Positions 1 through 8,690 of a stretch of DNA of 62,496 bases are shown here, piece after piece (positions within the stretch are counted from its first letter, which is position 1; every line of letters starts with the position of its first letter). The notes under the pieces are model-generated. The model saw only the letters and a list, made by a program, of their open reading frames with translations, did not search any database and was not told the origin of the DNA. The stretch spans positions 1 through 62,496 of the forward strand of contig LNDN01000012.1 of NCBI GenBank assembly GCA_001464065.1. Direction: 5' to 3'. A program made the translations under genes and the position numbers. Source of the stretch: Acidobacteria bacterium Ga0077522. Its GTDB lineage: Bacteria; Acidobacteriota; Vicinamibacteria; Vicinamibacterales; Vicinamibacteraceae.

Positions 1-581
1 GGCGCGAAGTGCGACGCGAAGCCGAATGGCAGCCCGAGCTGCGCGGCGAGTTGGGCGCCGAACAGGCTCGACCCCAGGATCCACAGCGGCACCTGCGTCC
101 CTGACCCCGGCACGGCCTCGATGCGCTGCCCCGGTTGGACCGGTCCGAGGAAGGCCTGCAGTTCGAGGACATCCTGCGGGAAGTGGTCGGCGGCCGACGG
201 ATCGCGGCGCAACGCCTGCAGGGTCAGCTGGTCGGTGCCAGGGGCGCGGCCCAGGCCGAGGTCGATGCGGCCCGGGAAGAGGGTCGCGAGCGTGCCGAAC
301 TGCTCGGCGATGACGTAGGGCGCGTGGTTGGGCAGCATGATGCCGCCCGCCCCGACGCGGATGGTGCTGGTGCCCGCCGCGACGTGCGCGATGACCAGCG
401 AGGTGGCCGCCGTGGCCACGGTTGGCGCGTTGTGGTGCTCGGCCACCCAGAAACGGCGATACCCGAGGAGCTCGGCGTGCTGCGCCAGCGTCCGGGCCTC
501 GTCGAGGGCCGCCCGGCGGTCGGATCCCTGCTTGACCCGACCGAGTTCGAGAATCGACAACGGAACAGGCGTCTTGGTCAC
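1..581 (-). CDS. LLM-class flavin-dependent oxidoreductase (luciferase-like), 3' end outside window
   Basis: N-terminal ~193 residues of a bacterial-luciferase-like monooxygenase of the single-component type found in many soil bacteria; family members use reduced flavin and O2, substrate unknown. Visible family signatures are LSILELG near the N-terminus, RFWVAEHHN (strand 2/helix 2 of the TIM barrel), [13 protein letters not shown] and [13 protein letters not shown]. The start is a GTG; an in-frame stop lies six codons upstream, so no longer form exists. The 47 bp before it carry a weak dyad (TACA-4-TGTA, 582-593) overlapping the start codon, possibly an operator. It lies downstream of, and in the same direction as, the isomerase-like gene, so the two may be co-transcribed. 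Confidence 0.85.
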   Translation of the reverse strand, partial: MTKTPVPLSILELGRVKQGSDRRAALDEARTLAQHAELLGYRRFWVAEHHNAPTVATAATSLVIAHVAAGTSTIRVGAGGIMLPNHAPYVIAEQFGTLATLFPGRIDLGLGRAPGTDQLTLQALRRDPSAADHFPQDVLELQAFLGPVQPGQRIEAVPGSGTQVPLWILGSSLFGAQLAAQLGLPFGFASHFA

Positions 582-628
582 TACATCACTGTATCATTCA
601 GTGCTGTACTTCGCTCGACCGCACCGAA

Positions 629-1687
629 TCAACCCTGCAACGACGCCTGGCAGTACGCGAGGGCCTTCGTGATCTCGGCCGCGCGCGTCGACCCCTCCGG
701 CACGCGGTACTCGAACTCGATGATCGGCCGGATGGCCCACTTGTTGTCGCGGATGGCCTGCAGGGTCTGCCGCACCGGCGTATCGCCCTCGCCGAACGGG
801 CGATTCTCGCCGCCATTGGTCCCGAACCGGCGATCCTTCACGTGGATGTGAGGGATGCGATCGGCGTGCTTCGCGAGAAACGGGAGCGGCGATTCGTTGT
901 GCGTCGCCGTCCAGTGGCCGATGTCGATGTTGGCGCCGTTGTACTTCGCCTCGGTGAAGATCTCCTCGTACAGCGCCGCCGTGCCTTGCGCGTGGTGGTG
1001 ATAGGCGGCAAACACCTTGTGCCGGTCGGCGAACGCCCCGATGCGCTTCGTGTCGCTGCGTTGCTGCGGCAGCTCCGACGAGATCGCCCGGGCGCCGAGG
1101 TCACGCGCCATCTGGAAGAAGTAGTCGAGTTCCTCGTCCGACACCGTGTAGAGGTCGTCCACCTTCAGCACGTCGATCACCACGCCCGCCTGCTCGTACA
1201 GCTGGCGGAACGCCTTCACGCGGGCGGAGGGGGCGGATGCCCGCCAGGCGCGGACCTCGGCCTTCTGCGCCTGCGCGGCGGCGACCTGCTCGGGCGTCTG
1301 CGCTCGGCCGCCGCCGCGTCCTCCCTGCGCCATCTGCTGCGGCGTCGGCGCCGGTTGTCCTGCGGCGCGCGCCGCCTCGCGGGCCTTGGCCGCCTCTGCG
1401 GCGGCCCGCACCGTGGGCGATCCGAGGAAGTGCTCGACCGGCTGCGCGCGCAACTCGACCGATCCGATGCGCAAGTCGACGAGGTGGGTCAGGAGCTCTT
1501 CGGCGGCGAGGTTGTTTCCGAGCCCGAGGCTGTACGGGACGTTGAGCCCGACCTGCACGCCGCCCCACCGCGACATGGGCGCCGCGGTCTGGGCACTGGC
1601 CGTGCCGATGGACCCGCGCAGCGCCGCACCCAGGGAGGGCACGCCGACCAGGGCAACTCGTCCGAACTCGCGTCTCGTGATGGACAT
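629..1687 (-). CDS. Tat-exported sugar phosphate isomerase/epimerase-like TIM-barrel protein
   Basis: 352-residue protein with a twin-arginine leader (TRREFGR at 4-10, hydrophobic stretch, AxA-type cleavage near residue 32). The mature part is an AP-endonuclease-2/xylose-isomerase-like TIM barrel: LRIGSVELR near 72-80, YHHHAQGT, NIDIGHWTA and IPHIHVKDR carry the usual metal-binding His/Asp/Glu pattern. Residues about 91-145 are an Ala/Gln/Gly/Pro-rich low-complexity insertion that splits the barrel; this is unusual. The start was placed at the ATG in front of the Tat leader, preceded by AGGAG, rather than an upstream ATG. Substrate unknown; exported homologues in Acidobacteriota and Planctomycetes are usually linked to carbohydrate use (family knowledge). 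Confidence 0.82.
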   Translation of the reverse strand: MSITRREFGRVALVGVPSLGAALRGSIGTASAQTAAPMSRWGGVQVGLNVPYSLGLGNNLAAEELLTHLVDLRIGSVELRAQPVEHFLGSPTVRAAAEAAKAREAARAAGQPAPTPQQMAQGGRGGGRAQTPEQVAAAQAQKAEVRAWRASAPSARVKAFRQLYEQAGVVIDVLKVDDLYTVSDEELDYFFQMARDLGARAISSELPQQRSDTKRIGAFADRHKVFAAYHHHAQGTAALYEEIFTEAKYNGANIDIGHWTATHNESPLPFLAKHADRIPHIHVKDRRFGTNGGENRPFGEGDTPVRQTLQAIRDNKWAIRPIIEFEYRVPEGSTRAAEITKALAYCQASLQG

Positions 1688-1784
1688 GACTGTCTGCTCC
1701 TCGTGCCTGGAGGGTCCGCACGGCATGTGAGCGGCACGTGACCTGCCCCGGATCGCCAGAAGGTAGCACGAGGCGGCGCGCCAG

Positions 1785-2159
1785 TCAGGCATCAGCGACG
1801 CGCCACAGCTGACAACCGGCGGCGATGAACAGCAATTGCACCACCACCCGAACCGTCGCGGCGACGGGCGACGCGAAGAACGGGTCGGGACGCACGAAGT
1901 CCCACAGATGCAGTGGCAGGTAGGCGAGGCACAGCGCCGCGAACGCCAGCCCGGCCCACTTCCGCGTGCCTGGCCACAGGGCCGCCAGCCCGATGGCGAT
2001 CTGCAGCACGCCGGTGGCTGCGATGACCAACCCCGCCGGCAGCACAGGCGGCACCAGCGGCACGAACTGATCCGGGGTGGTGAGGTGCCCGATCCCGCTG
2101 GCGATCATCACCAGGGCGACCAGCAGGGCGAGGACGATGGACCAGGTCTTCCGTCCCAT
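1785..2159 (-). CDS. DoxX-family small membrane protein
   Basis: 124-residue integral membrane protein with four predicted hydrophobic helices, matching DoxX/DoxX-like size and topology. Helix 1 ends in the typical SGIGHLTTPDQF segment, and helix 3 contains LPLHLWDFVRPDPFF. DoxX proteins are associated with quinone or thiosulfate redox chemistry in some organisms, but a specific role cannot be read here. It is the first gene of a same-direction trio, with 97 bp to the next gene. That gap holds a TGCTACCTT element on the minus strand that could be a second promoter. Confidence 0.78.
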   Translation of the reverse strand: MGRKTWSIVLALLVALVMIASGIGHLTTPDQFVPLVPPVLPAGLVIAATGVLQIAIGLAALWPGTRKWAGLAFAALCLAYLPLHLWDFVRPDPFFASPVAATVRVVVQLLFIAAGCQLWRVADA

Positions 2160-2407
2160 TCGGCGCGTGCTCCGTCTGCGTGGTCGACAGGACGCGCCCC
2201 CGGGCCGTGGCGCGTGCCGACGCCTGGGGACGTTGCCCGCGTCGACACGACGGGCCGAGGTGGCTCGCAGTATGCCTCACGCACAGGGGCGTTCGTGGGC
2301 CGATGCGGCGATGACGCTCGGTCGTCACACGAACGGCGCACGAACGCCACATCGCTGATACCTGCGGCCGGTAGCGTGGCGAAACCCATCTGGAGGACGT
2401 CACGACA

Positions 2408-4906
2408 ATGAGAAGAACCCTGCTCGGATTCGGCTGCGCCGTCATGCTGGCGCTCGCGGCCTCACCAATCTCGCACGCCAACGACCGCGATGACGATGAC
2501 CGCGATGACAGACGGCGCCGTGCCGGGCGGCGCTTCACGCGGGTCGGCACGTTCGCCAACTTCCGCAACGCCGGGCTCGAGACACCGACGGTCTCCGAGA
2601 TCATCACGTCCACGCCGGACGGTCGGACGTTGATCTATACCGACGCCGAAGGGGCGCTCGGCTTCATCGACATCTCGGACCCGGCCAGGCCGCTGGCCGC
2701 CGGCACGCTGGCGCTCGACCCGGATCCCGCCAGCGCCCCGGCCTACTCGCCGACGTCTGTCACCGTGCTGCGCAATCAGTACGTCCTCGTGGCCATCGAC
2801 ACCAGCCTGTCGAAGAAGCAGCCGAGCGGTGAACTGCAGGTGATCGACCTCGTCACCCGCAACATGGTGGCGACCATCGACCTTGGCGGTCAGCCCGATT
2901 CGATCAAGGTCAGCCCCGACTCCCGCTACATCGCCGTCGTCGTCGAGAACGAGCGCGACGAGGCGTTGTGTGTGGGCGGCACGGCCGATGACCAGACGGT
3001 CGCCGAGGCCGCGTGCACGACCGGCGGCGGCCGCCTTGGTGGCATGCCGCAGAATCAGCTCGGCAACCCCGCCGGCTATCTCTCGGTGATCGAGACGGCT
3101 GGCGCGCCGACAGCGTGGGTCCGTGACGATGTCTCGCTCGTGGGCTACGCCAACCGCTTCCCGGACGACCCGGAGCCGGAGTTCGTCGACATCAACCGCA
3201 AGAACCAGGCGGTGGTCACGCTTCAGGAGAACAACCACATCGTGGTGGTCGACCTGCGGCGGCGCAGCATCGTGACGCACTTCTCGGCGGGCGCCGTCGA
3301 CCTCACCCAGATCGACACCGTGCGCGCTGGGTCAGGCGTGCCCAACACCATCGCGCTCGTCAACAGCCAGCCCGGTCGACTCCGCGAGCCCGATGCCGTG
3401 ACGTGGGTGGGCGATCGCATCGCCACCGCCAACGAAGGCGACTACGACGGCGGCAGCCGCGGCTTCACGCTGTTCAACCTGGACGGCACGGTCTTCTACG
3501 ACAGCGGCAACGAGTTCGAGCACCTCGGCGTGCGCGTCGGGCACTACCCGGACCGTCGCTCCAACTCGAAGGGCACGGAGCCCGAGGCGATCCTGTTCGC
3601 CAGGTACGGCTCGAACGACGTGCTGTTTGTCGGCTCCGAGCGCGGCAGCTTCGTGGCGGTCTATCTCATCGACCGTCGTGGCGTGCCCCAGTTCTCGCAG
3701 TTGCTGCCCGGACCGCTGGCGCCTGAGGGCCTGCTCGCCGTGACCAATCGCAATCTGCTCGTGGCCTCCGGAGAGAACGACACGCCGCCGTTCGGCGTGC
3801 GCTCCACGGTGCAGCTCTACAAGCTCGACGACGACGGCCCGTTCTATCCCTCCATCGCGTCGGCCAGTGAGTCGATTGGCGGGGCCGCACCCACGCCGGT
3901 GCCGTGGGGCGCGCTGTCGGGTCTCACCGAGGTTCCCGGTCGACCAGGCCGACTGCAGGCCATCGCCGATTCCTTCTATACGCCGACGACCATCTTCGAC
4001 ATCGACACGACGCAGGCCCCGGCCGTGCTCACGCGAGCGCTGACGGTGGGCGCGCCGTGCACGACCGCGGCGGGCTGCCTCGACCCGGAAGGGCTCGCCT
4101 ACGCGCCCAACGGCGACCTGTGGATTGCCAGTGAGGGCAACGGCGACGACACGCGTCCGAACCGGCTGGTCCAGGTCGATCCAGCCACGGGCGCGGTGCT
4201 GCGGACGGTCGGACTGCCGTCGAGCGTCCTCGCGTGTCGCGCTGCGGAGCGCGCCAAGATGCCGGCATCGACCCGCGCCACGGGCAGCCATGGCTCCGGG
4301 TTCGAAGGGCTCGACATCGTCGCCAAGCCGGATGGTGGCTATCTCATCTACGCCGCGCAGCAGCGCGGGTGGAACTACACCACGACGGCGGCGTGTGATC
4401 TCCTCGATGACGACCCGCTGGACGGCGGCAACATCAGCGAGCCGACCCAGACGCGCCTCTGGGTGTTCGACCCCTCGGTGGTGAGCAATGACGCGGCGTG
4501 GGCGGCCATCAGCTATCAGTTCCAGCCCAAGCCCGTCGATGCGGCATGGATCGGGCTGTCGGAGATCACGTACACGCCCGACGGCTGGATCCTGATCGAG
4601 CGCGACAATCTCACCGGCAGCTTCGACTCGCCAGGCGACGCCGAGACGCCCAACGGCTACAAGACGCTGGTGCGTCTGCCGTTGTCGGCCGGTGCCGACC
4701 AGGCGTACACGCGCGACGACAAGGAGATCTACGACCTGCGGCCGGCGCTGCTGTCGAGCAACGGCTGGATCACCGACAAGCCCGAGGGTGTGGCCGTGCG
4801 TGCCGATGACATGCTCTTCATCGTCACCGACAACGATGGCGTCGACGGGTCGTCGGGCGAGACCATCTTCAAGCGGCTCGGCAAGGCCTGGCGCCTGTTC
4901 CGCTGA
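2408..4906 (+). CDS. Exported esterase-like phytase-domain beta-propeller protein
   Basis: 832 residues with a Sec signal peptide (cleavage near SHA-N, residue 25) followed by an Asp/Arg-rich patch (DRDDDDRDDRRRR). The N-terminal half reads as a WD/YVTN-type beta-propeller (TSTPDGRTLIYTD, QPDSIKVSPDSRYIAVVVEN, VTWVGDRIATANEGDYDGG). The C-terminal half carries the esterase-like-activity-of-phytase pattern (SGLTEVPGRPGRLQAIAD, DPEGLAYAPNGDLWIASEGN, GFEGLDIV, LSEITYTPDGWILIERDN). Acidic loops probably bind calcium. Likely an extracellular or periplasmic phosphoesterase; the substrate is unproven. GGAGG lies about 13 nt upstream of the ATG. It converges on the DUF4174 gene across a hairpin. Confidence 0.82.
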   Translation: MRRTLLGFGCAVMLALAASPISHANDRDDDDRDDRRRRAGRRFTRVGTFANFRNAGLETPTVSEIITSTPDGRTLIYTDAEGALGFIDISDPARPLAAGTLALDPDPASAPAYSPTSVTVLRNQYVLVAIDTSLSKKQPSGELQVIDLVTRNMVATIDLGGQPDSIKVSPDSRYIAVVVENERDEALCVGGTADDQTVAEAACTTGGGRLGGMPQNQLGNPAGYLSVIETAGAPTAWVRDDVSLVGYANRFPDDPEPEFVDINRKNQAVVTLQENNHIVVVDLRRRSIVTHFSAGAVDLTQIDTVRAGSGVPNTIALVNSQPGRLREPDAVTWVGDRIATANEGDYDGGSRGFTLFNLDGTVFYDSGNEFEHLGVRVGHYPDRRSNSKGTEPEAILFARYGSNDVLFVGSERGSFVAVYLIDRRGVPQFSQLLPGPLAPEGLLAVTNRNLLVASGENDTPPFGVRSTVQLYKLDDDGPFYPSIASASESIGGAAPTPVPWGALSGLTEVPGRPGRLQAIADSFYTPTTIFDIDTTQAPAVLTRALTVGAPCTTAAGCLDPEGLAYAPNGDLWIASEGNGDDTRPNRLVQVDPATGAVLRTVGLPSSVLACRAAERAKMPASTRATGSHGSGFEGLDIVAKPDGGYLIYAAQQRGWNYTTTAACDLLDDDPLDGGNISEPTQTRLWVFDPSVVSNDAAWAAISYQFQPKPVDAAWIGLSEITYTPDGWILIERDNLTGSFDSPGDAETPNGYKTLVRLPLSAGADQAYTRDDKEIYDLRPALLSSNGWITDKPEGVAVRADDMLFIVTDNDGVDGSSGETIFKRLGKAWRLFR

Positions 4907-4914
4907 CGAGCTGA

Positions 4915-4944
4915 GGGGGGGGCGAGGCCGGTGTCTCGCCCCTC
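4915..4944. terminator. Bidirectional hairpin between convergent genes
   Basis: GGGGCGAG (4919-4926) pairs perfectly with CTCGCCCC (4935-4942) across an 8-nt loop, in the 47-bp gap between two convergent genes. No U tract follows, as is usual in GC-rich genomes. Confidence 0.6.
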
Positions 4945-4953
4945 TCCGTCACG

Positions 4954-5406
4954 TCACGGCATCTCCGCACGCCGCATCGGCATGGTGTCGATCACGGCAA
5001 AGAGCTCCGCCAGATCGAACACGGCCTGCGTCTGCCGCGCCTTCACCCCACCGTCCTTCCCGATCAGCACGAGCTGAGCCACCCGATCCTGCAGACCGAG
5101 TCGTTGGCGCACCTCGAGGCGCTCCGTCGCACCAAGAGCGACTGCGGTCGGCAGGGTGTCCCCCGCACGGGGCAGGTCGCCCACCGGGATGATCAGCAGA
5201 TCGCGGGCGCGCACGTCCTCCAGTCGGTCGTGGAGTGAGGCCCGCAAGGCCTCCAGCGTCGCCCGGCCGGCTTCGGTATCCGGCACGTGGACGACCAGCA
5301 ACCGATGCGTCCAGCGATAGGCCGACAGCGGATCCGGATCAGCGAAAGCCCACAGGGGACTGCACGCCATCACGACGGAGCACAGGGCGAGAGTGGCGAG
5401 GCGCAT
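4954..5406 (-). CDS. DUF4174-domain exported protein
   Basis: 150 residues with a Sec signal peptide (about 22 residues). The mature part matches DUF4174: LSAYRWTHRLLVVHVP at the start, ARDLLIIPVGD in the middle, LVLIGKDGGVKAR, and the C-terminal ELFAVIDTMPMRR signature. The domain has a thioredoxin-like layout without a CxxC, so redox catalysis is unlikely; the function is unknown. Its start lies 31 bp from the divergent CIA30-like gene, so the two promoters must overlap. Confidence 0.85.
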   Translation of the reverse strand: MRLATLALCSVVMACSPLWAFADPDPLSAYRWTHRLLVVHVPDTEAGRATLEALRASLHDRLEDVRARDLLIIPVGDLPRAGDTLPTAVALGATERLEVRQRLGLQDRVAQLVLIGKDGGVKARQTQAVFDLAELFAVIDTMPMRRAEMP

Positions 5407-5437
5407 GGAGGTTAGACTGCAGTTCTGGGGTGACAGG

Positions 5438-6016
5438 ATGCGTCGGGTGACGATGGCCTCCGTGCTGGCCGTTCTGATGGGCGGGGGGGCGATGGCTCAG
5501 GCTCCGCAGGTGCCGCTGTTCGGGTTCGCTTCGCCGGGGGCGGCCACCGAGTGGCAGGCCGTCAACGACGGCGTCATGGGCGGGGTGTCCGACGGCCGGT
5601 TCAGGATCACCGAACGACAGACGCTCGAGTTCTTCGGGACGCTGTCGCTCGAGAACAACGGCGGCTTCGCCTCGGTACGATCGCGGCCGCGGGTTCTCGG
5701 CCTGCAGATGGGCGATGTGCTCGTCGCACGCGTGCGTGGGGACGGGCGCGCGTACCAGCTCAATCTCTACGCGGCCGGGCGAGCGAGGGCCCTCTCGTAC
5801 CGGGCACCGGTGCAGACCCGCAAGGGCGAGTGGATTGAGGTGGCGGTGCCGCTGGAGCAGTTCGAGGCCACCTCGTTCGGCCGGGTCCTGCGGGGCGTGG
5901 GCCCCGTGATGCCCTCCAGCATCACCTCGATCGGCTTCCTGCTGTCTGACAAGACGCCCGGCCCGTTCCTGTTGGAAGTGGCATGGATCGGGGTCCGCCG
6001 CGGCAAGGGCGCGTGA
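5438..6016 (+). CDS. CIA30-family exported protein
   Basis: 192 residues with a short signal peptide (cleaved near AMA-Q). The body is a jelly-roll CIA30 (complex I intermediate-associated protein 30) domain: EWQAVNDGVMGGVSDGRF, the LENNGGFASVRS strand, YQLNLY, GEWIEVAVPLEQFEATSFGRVL and ITSIGFLLSDKTPGPF. CIA30 proteins in bacteria have no assigned complex I role; the fold resembles carbohydrate-binding modules. The start was set at the ATG with GGGGTGACAGG upstream, because an earlier ATG would run into the divergent gene's leader. Confidence 0.82.
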   Translation: MRRVTMASVLAVLMGGGAMAQAPQVPLFGFASPGAATEWQAVNDGVMGGVSDGRFRITERQTLEFFGTLSLENNGGFASVRSRPRVLGLQMGDVLVARVRGDGRAYQLNLYAAGRARALSYRAPVQTRKGEWIEVAVPLEQFEATSFGRVLRGVGPVMPSSITSIGFLLSDKTPGPFLLEVAWIGVRRGKGA

Positions 6017-6047
6017 GGCGTGACCTGGTGTCCGGCCGCCGCGGACG

Positions 6048-6385
6048 TCAGTCGGTCGACAGCCGCGTGTCGTTGCGGACGCGTCGCAACAGGACGAGCG
6101 CGTAGAGCGCGTTGGGCAGCACGATCGCCATCGGCAACGCCCACACCCATCCCGCCGTGAAATCCTCAGGCGCGGCCGTATCCGCGGTGGCGGACGTGAC
6201 GAAGGTCCCGAAGTCCCATTGCTGCCGTCGCTGGCCCAGCGCATGCCGAAGAGCGTCAGCAGTGTCCAGCCGACATACGTGAGCAAGGCGGTCGGCAGAC
6301 GAAGCGGTGCACGGGTGGGGTCATCGGTCCGGCTTGCTGTCGAGGTGGCGCCAGTCCAGCTGACGCGTTGGCCGCGAGGGAGGCA
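6048..6385 (-). pseudogene. Degenerate small membrane protein gene with two frameshifts
   Basis: Three overlapping reading frames on the minus strand together give one plausible ~110-residue protein. It starts at a GTG near 6385 (PPSRPTRQLDWRHLDSKPD), shifts near 6320 into RAPLRLPTALLTYVGWTLLTL, then shifts near 6225 into WDFGTFVTS and TAGWVWALPMAIVLPNALY, ending LRRVRNDTRLSTD. Each piece has coding-like third-position GC. Two hydrophobic helices are recognisable. It sits 35 bp downstream of the K+ channel gene and could once have been co-transcribed. Family unknown; sequencing error is possible but would have to occur twice. Confidence 0.5.
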
Positions 6386-6420
6386 CGGCGCAATCTACCG
6401 CGACCGGATCGGTCGACGAC

Positions 6421-7275
6421 TCACGCGAGGGAGGTGCCGCAGCGATGGCAGAACCTGGCATCGGCGGCGCTCACGGACGCTCCGCACGCCCCGCAGTGGC
6501 GCGAGACGTCCAGCAGCGACATGCGGCGCGTCGTCATCTCGGCGGTCACGATGCCGGTGGGCACGGCGAGAATCCCCCAGCCGAGGAGCATGACGATGCT
6601 CGCCACCGCCCGCCCGAGGTTGGTCTGCGGCGCGATGTCGCCGAAGCCGACCGTCGTCATCGTGGTGATCGCCCAGTAGATGGCCACCGGGATGCTGGTG
6701 AAGCCGCTGTCGGGCCCTTCGACCACATACATCACGGTGCCGAGCACCACGACGACCATGGCCACGACCGACAGGAAGACGGCAATCTTGCGGCGGCTGG
6801 CGTGGAGGGCGTCGCCAAGACTGGCGAACTCCCGCACGTACTCGGTCAGCTTGAGGATGCGGAAGGCGCGCAGCATCCGCAGGATGCGGATGTCGATGAG
6901 GACGTGCAGTCCTGGCACGAACGCGGCCAGATACATCGGCAGCACCGACGCCAGGTCGACGAGGCCGAAGAAGCTGCGGGCGTAGCGCAGCGGTCGCTGC
7001 ACGCACACGAGTCGCGCGACGTACTCTGCCGTGAAGAGCAGCGTGAACGCCCACTCGACCGCGAGCAACAGCTGCGCGTGGCGGGTCGCCAGCGGCCGCA
7101 CCGACTCGAACATCACCACAAGCACGCTCGCGACCACCACCACCAGCAGCGTCAGGTCGAAGCGACGGCCAGCGGGTGTGTCCGACTCGAAGATGATGGC
7201 GAACCATCGTCGACGCCAGCCCTCCGGCGGACGGCCGAACTGGACGGCCTCGGGCGACGAGGGCGGCTCGATCAC
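6421..7275 (-). CDS. Voltage-gated potassium channel (6-TM, Kv type) with C-terminal zinc ribbon
   Basis: 284 residues. The S1-S4 voltage sensor includes an S4 with regularly spaced arginines (RILRMLRAFRILKL, about 130-143). S5, pore and S6 follow, with the canonical K+ selectivity filter TTVGFGD at 207-213. After S6 there is a short linker and a treble-clef/zinc-ribbon tail with C261, C264, C276 and C279 (CGAC and CHRC pairs). GTG start. A cytoplasmic zinc ribbon directly after S6 is uncommon in bacterial Kv channels and may gate the channel by metal or redox state (inference). Confidence 0.9.
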   Translation of the reverse strand: MIEPPSSPEAVQFGRPPEGWRRRWFAIIFESDTPAGRRFDLTLLVVVVASVLVVMFESVRPLATRHAQLLLAVEWAFTLLFTAEYVARLVCVQRPLRYARSFFGLVDLASVLPMYLAAFVPGLHVLIDIRILRMLRAFRILKLTEYVREFASLGDALHASRRKIAVFLSVVAMVVVVLGTVMYVVEGPDSGFTSIPVAIYWAITTMTTVGFGDIAPQTNLGRAVASIVMLLGWGILAVPTGIVTAEMTTRRMSLLDVSRHCGACGASVSAADARFCHRCGTSLA

Positions 7276-7389
7276 GCGATCATCTTACGGCGGGGAACAG
7301 TCGCGCCACGCGATGATGGTGGCGATGTCCGTGCGACGCGACTGGCTGAGGAGGCGCATGCATGTCGGACTCACTCCAAAGGGGGCGAG

Positions 7390-8121
7390 ATGGCCACTGA
7401 AGCACGAGGGGCAGCGACACCGTACTCGGCGATCGTGCTGGGGGCGACAGGCAACGTCGGCGGCCGCATCGTCCAGTTGCTGATCCGCACTGCCCTGTGT
7501 ACCAGGGTCGTGGTGGTGACACGACGCAGGACCGGCACGTTCACCGACCCGAAGGTCTCCGAACTGGTGGTCGACATGGACCGCCTCGAGGCAGAGGTGG
7601 CACCGCACGCGCGCGGCATCGACATCGCCCTGGTGGCTTTCGGTGTCGGCAAGGGGACGGCGAAGATGCCGCCGGAGGAGGTCCGCCGGATCGAGGTCGG
7701 CTATCCCCTGGCCTTCTGCCGCGCTGCCAGGGCCGGCGGCGTGCGGGTGTGCGCCGTGATGACGGCGGCCGGCGCCGACGCCGAGTCGCGCATGGCCTAC
7801 GCGAGGGTCATCGGCGAGAAAGAGAAGGCCGTCGAGGGCGTGGGCTTCGACGACCTCGCCGTGTTCCGTCCGGCGGTGATGCTCGGCAATTCCAACACGC
7901 CGGGCCTCCTCAATCGGGCGATGCCGCTGGTGGATTGGCTCCTGCCCGCCCGGTACCACTCGATCCACACGCACGATCTCGCACGCGCCATGGTGACGCA
8001 GTCCGAGCAGGCGCTGTTCGCGACGCGTCAGCGCGCCACGCCCGCCGCGCCCACCCTGACGATCCTGGAGTACCCGGAGATGAAGGCCTTCTTCGTCGAC
8101 GGCGATCGCGACGACCACTGA
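7390..8121 (+). CDS. NAD(P)H-binding oxidoreductase/epimerase-like protein (HTATIP2/TIP30-like)
   Basis: 243-residue atypical SDR. The dinucleotide-binding motif GATGNVGG lies near residue 20. There is a conserved EVGYPLAFCRAARAGGV segment, and FDDLAVFRPAVMLGN matches the FRPG-like motif of the TIP30/HTATIP2 group. The usual YxxxK is replaced by AYARVIGEKE, as in that subgroup, so Y-A-R-V-I-G-E-K may supply the lysine. GGGGGCGAG directly precedes the ATG. It is divergent from the channel gene. Substrate unknown. Confidence 0.75.
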   Translation: MATEARGAATPYSAIVLGATGNVGGRIVQLLIRTALCTRVVVVTRRRTGTFTDPKVSELVVDMDRLEAEVAPHARGIDIALVAFGVGKGTAKMPPEEVRRIEVGYPLAFCRAARAGGVRVCAVMTAAGADAESRMAYARVIGEKEKAVEGVGFDDLAVFRPAVMLGNSNTPGLLNRAMPLVDWLLPARYHSIHTHDLARAMVTQSEQALFATRQRATPAAPTLTILEYPEMKAFFVDGDRDDH

Positions 8122-8177
8122 CGCTCTGGCCCGTTCGGCGATCCAGTGTCGCGGCCAGCAACGTTCCGGCGAGGCGG

Positions 8178-8570
8178 CTACTCCGTGGTGTGGCCGTCGA
8201 ACTGTTCGGTATCGGCCTCCGCCTCGGCGCGGGTGTGATGGACGACGCCATCGCGATGGTTCGGCGGCGCATAGAGCGTGTAGAGCTTGAGCGGGCGCTC
8301 GCCGGTATTGATGATGTTGTGGGTGGCCCCGGCCGGCACGACGACGGCGAAGCCGGCGGCGATCGGTGTCCGCACCCCGTCGAGCACGGCCTCGCCGGCG
8401 CCCTCCTCGACGCGGAAGAACTGATCGAGCGTGTGAACTTCCTCGCCGATCTCTTCGCTGGGCTTCAGTGCCATCAGCACCAGCTGGCAATGCCTGGCGG
8501 TGTACAGCACGCGACGGAACTCCTCGTTCCTGACGGCGAGCCCCTCGATGTCCTGCACGAAACCTGTCAT
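8178..8570 (-). CDS. Cupin-domain protein (mannose-6-phosphate isomerase-like)
   Basis: 130 residues forming a single cupin barrel. Motif 1 is recognisable as PSEEIGEEVHTLDQFFRVEEG, where the usual HxH is reduced to GEEVH, and motif 2 as VVPAGATHNIINTG. Homologues of this size occur as stand-alone small-molecule-binding or isomerase-like proteins. AAGGGG precedes the chosen ATG. An upstream ATG would add 27 residues with no domain content. Confidence 0.8.
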   Translation of the reverse strand: MTGFVQDIEGLAVRNEEFRRVLYTARHCQLVLMALKPSEEIGEEVHTLDQFFRVEEGAGEAVLDGVRTPIAAGFAVVVPAGATHNIINTGERPLKLYTLYAPPNHRDGVVHHTRAEAEADTEQFDGHTTE

Positions 8571-8690
8571 GACGCACCCCTTCTGCGGAATCGCATCCAC
8601 GTCCTGATTCTTCACCCGCGCCGTGAGGCCGGGCTGTGCCCCTTTGCACAATCCGGCCCTGCCGCAGAGAGGGCGGCCACGCTCGGCGCG

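Noticed and set aside
2160-2407. 248-bp intergenic stretch between DoxX and the phytase-like gene
   Set aside because: Short frames on both strands are Arg/Pro-rich shadows. Apart from a GGAGG site before the downstream gene I see no riboswitch, RNA gene or strong promoter.
2462-3280. Minus-strand frame antisense to the phytase-like gene (and a similar one at 3332-4291)
   Set aside because: His/Arg/Gly-rich composition without motifs; the plus-strand protein explains the region.
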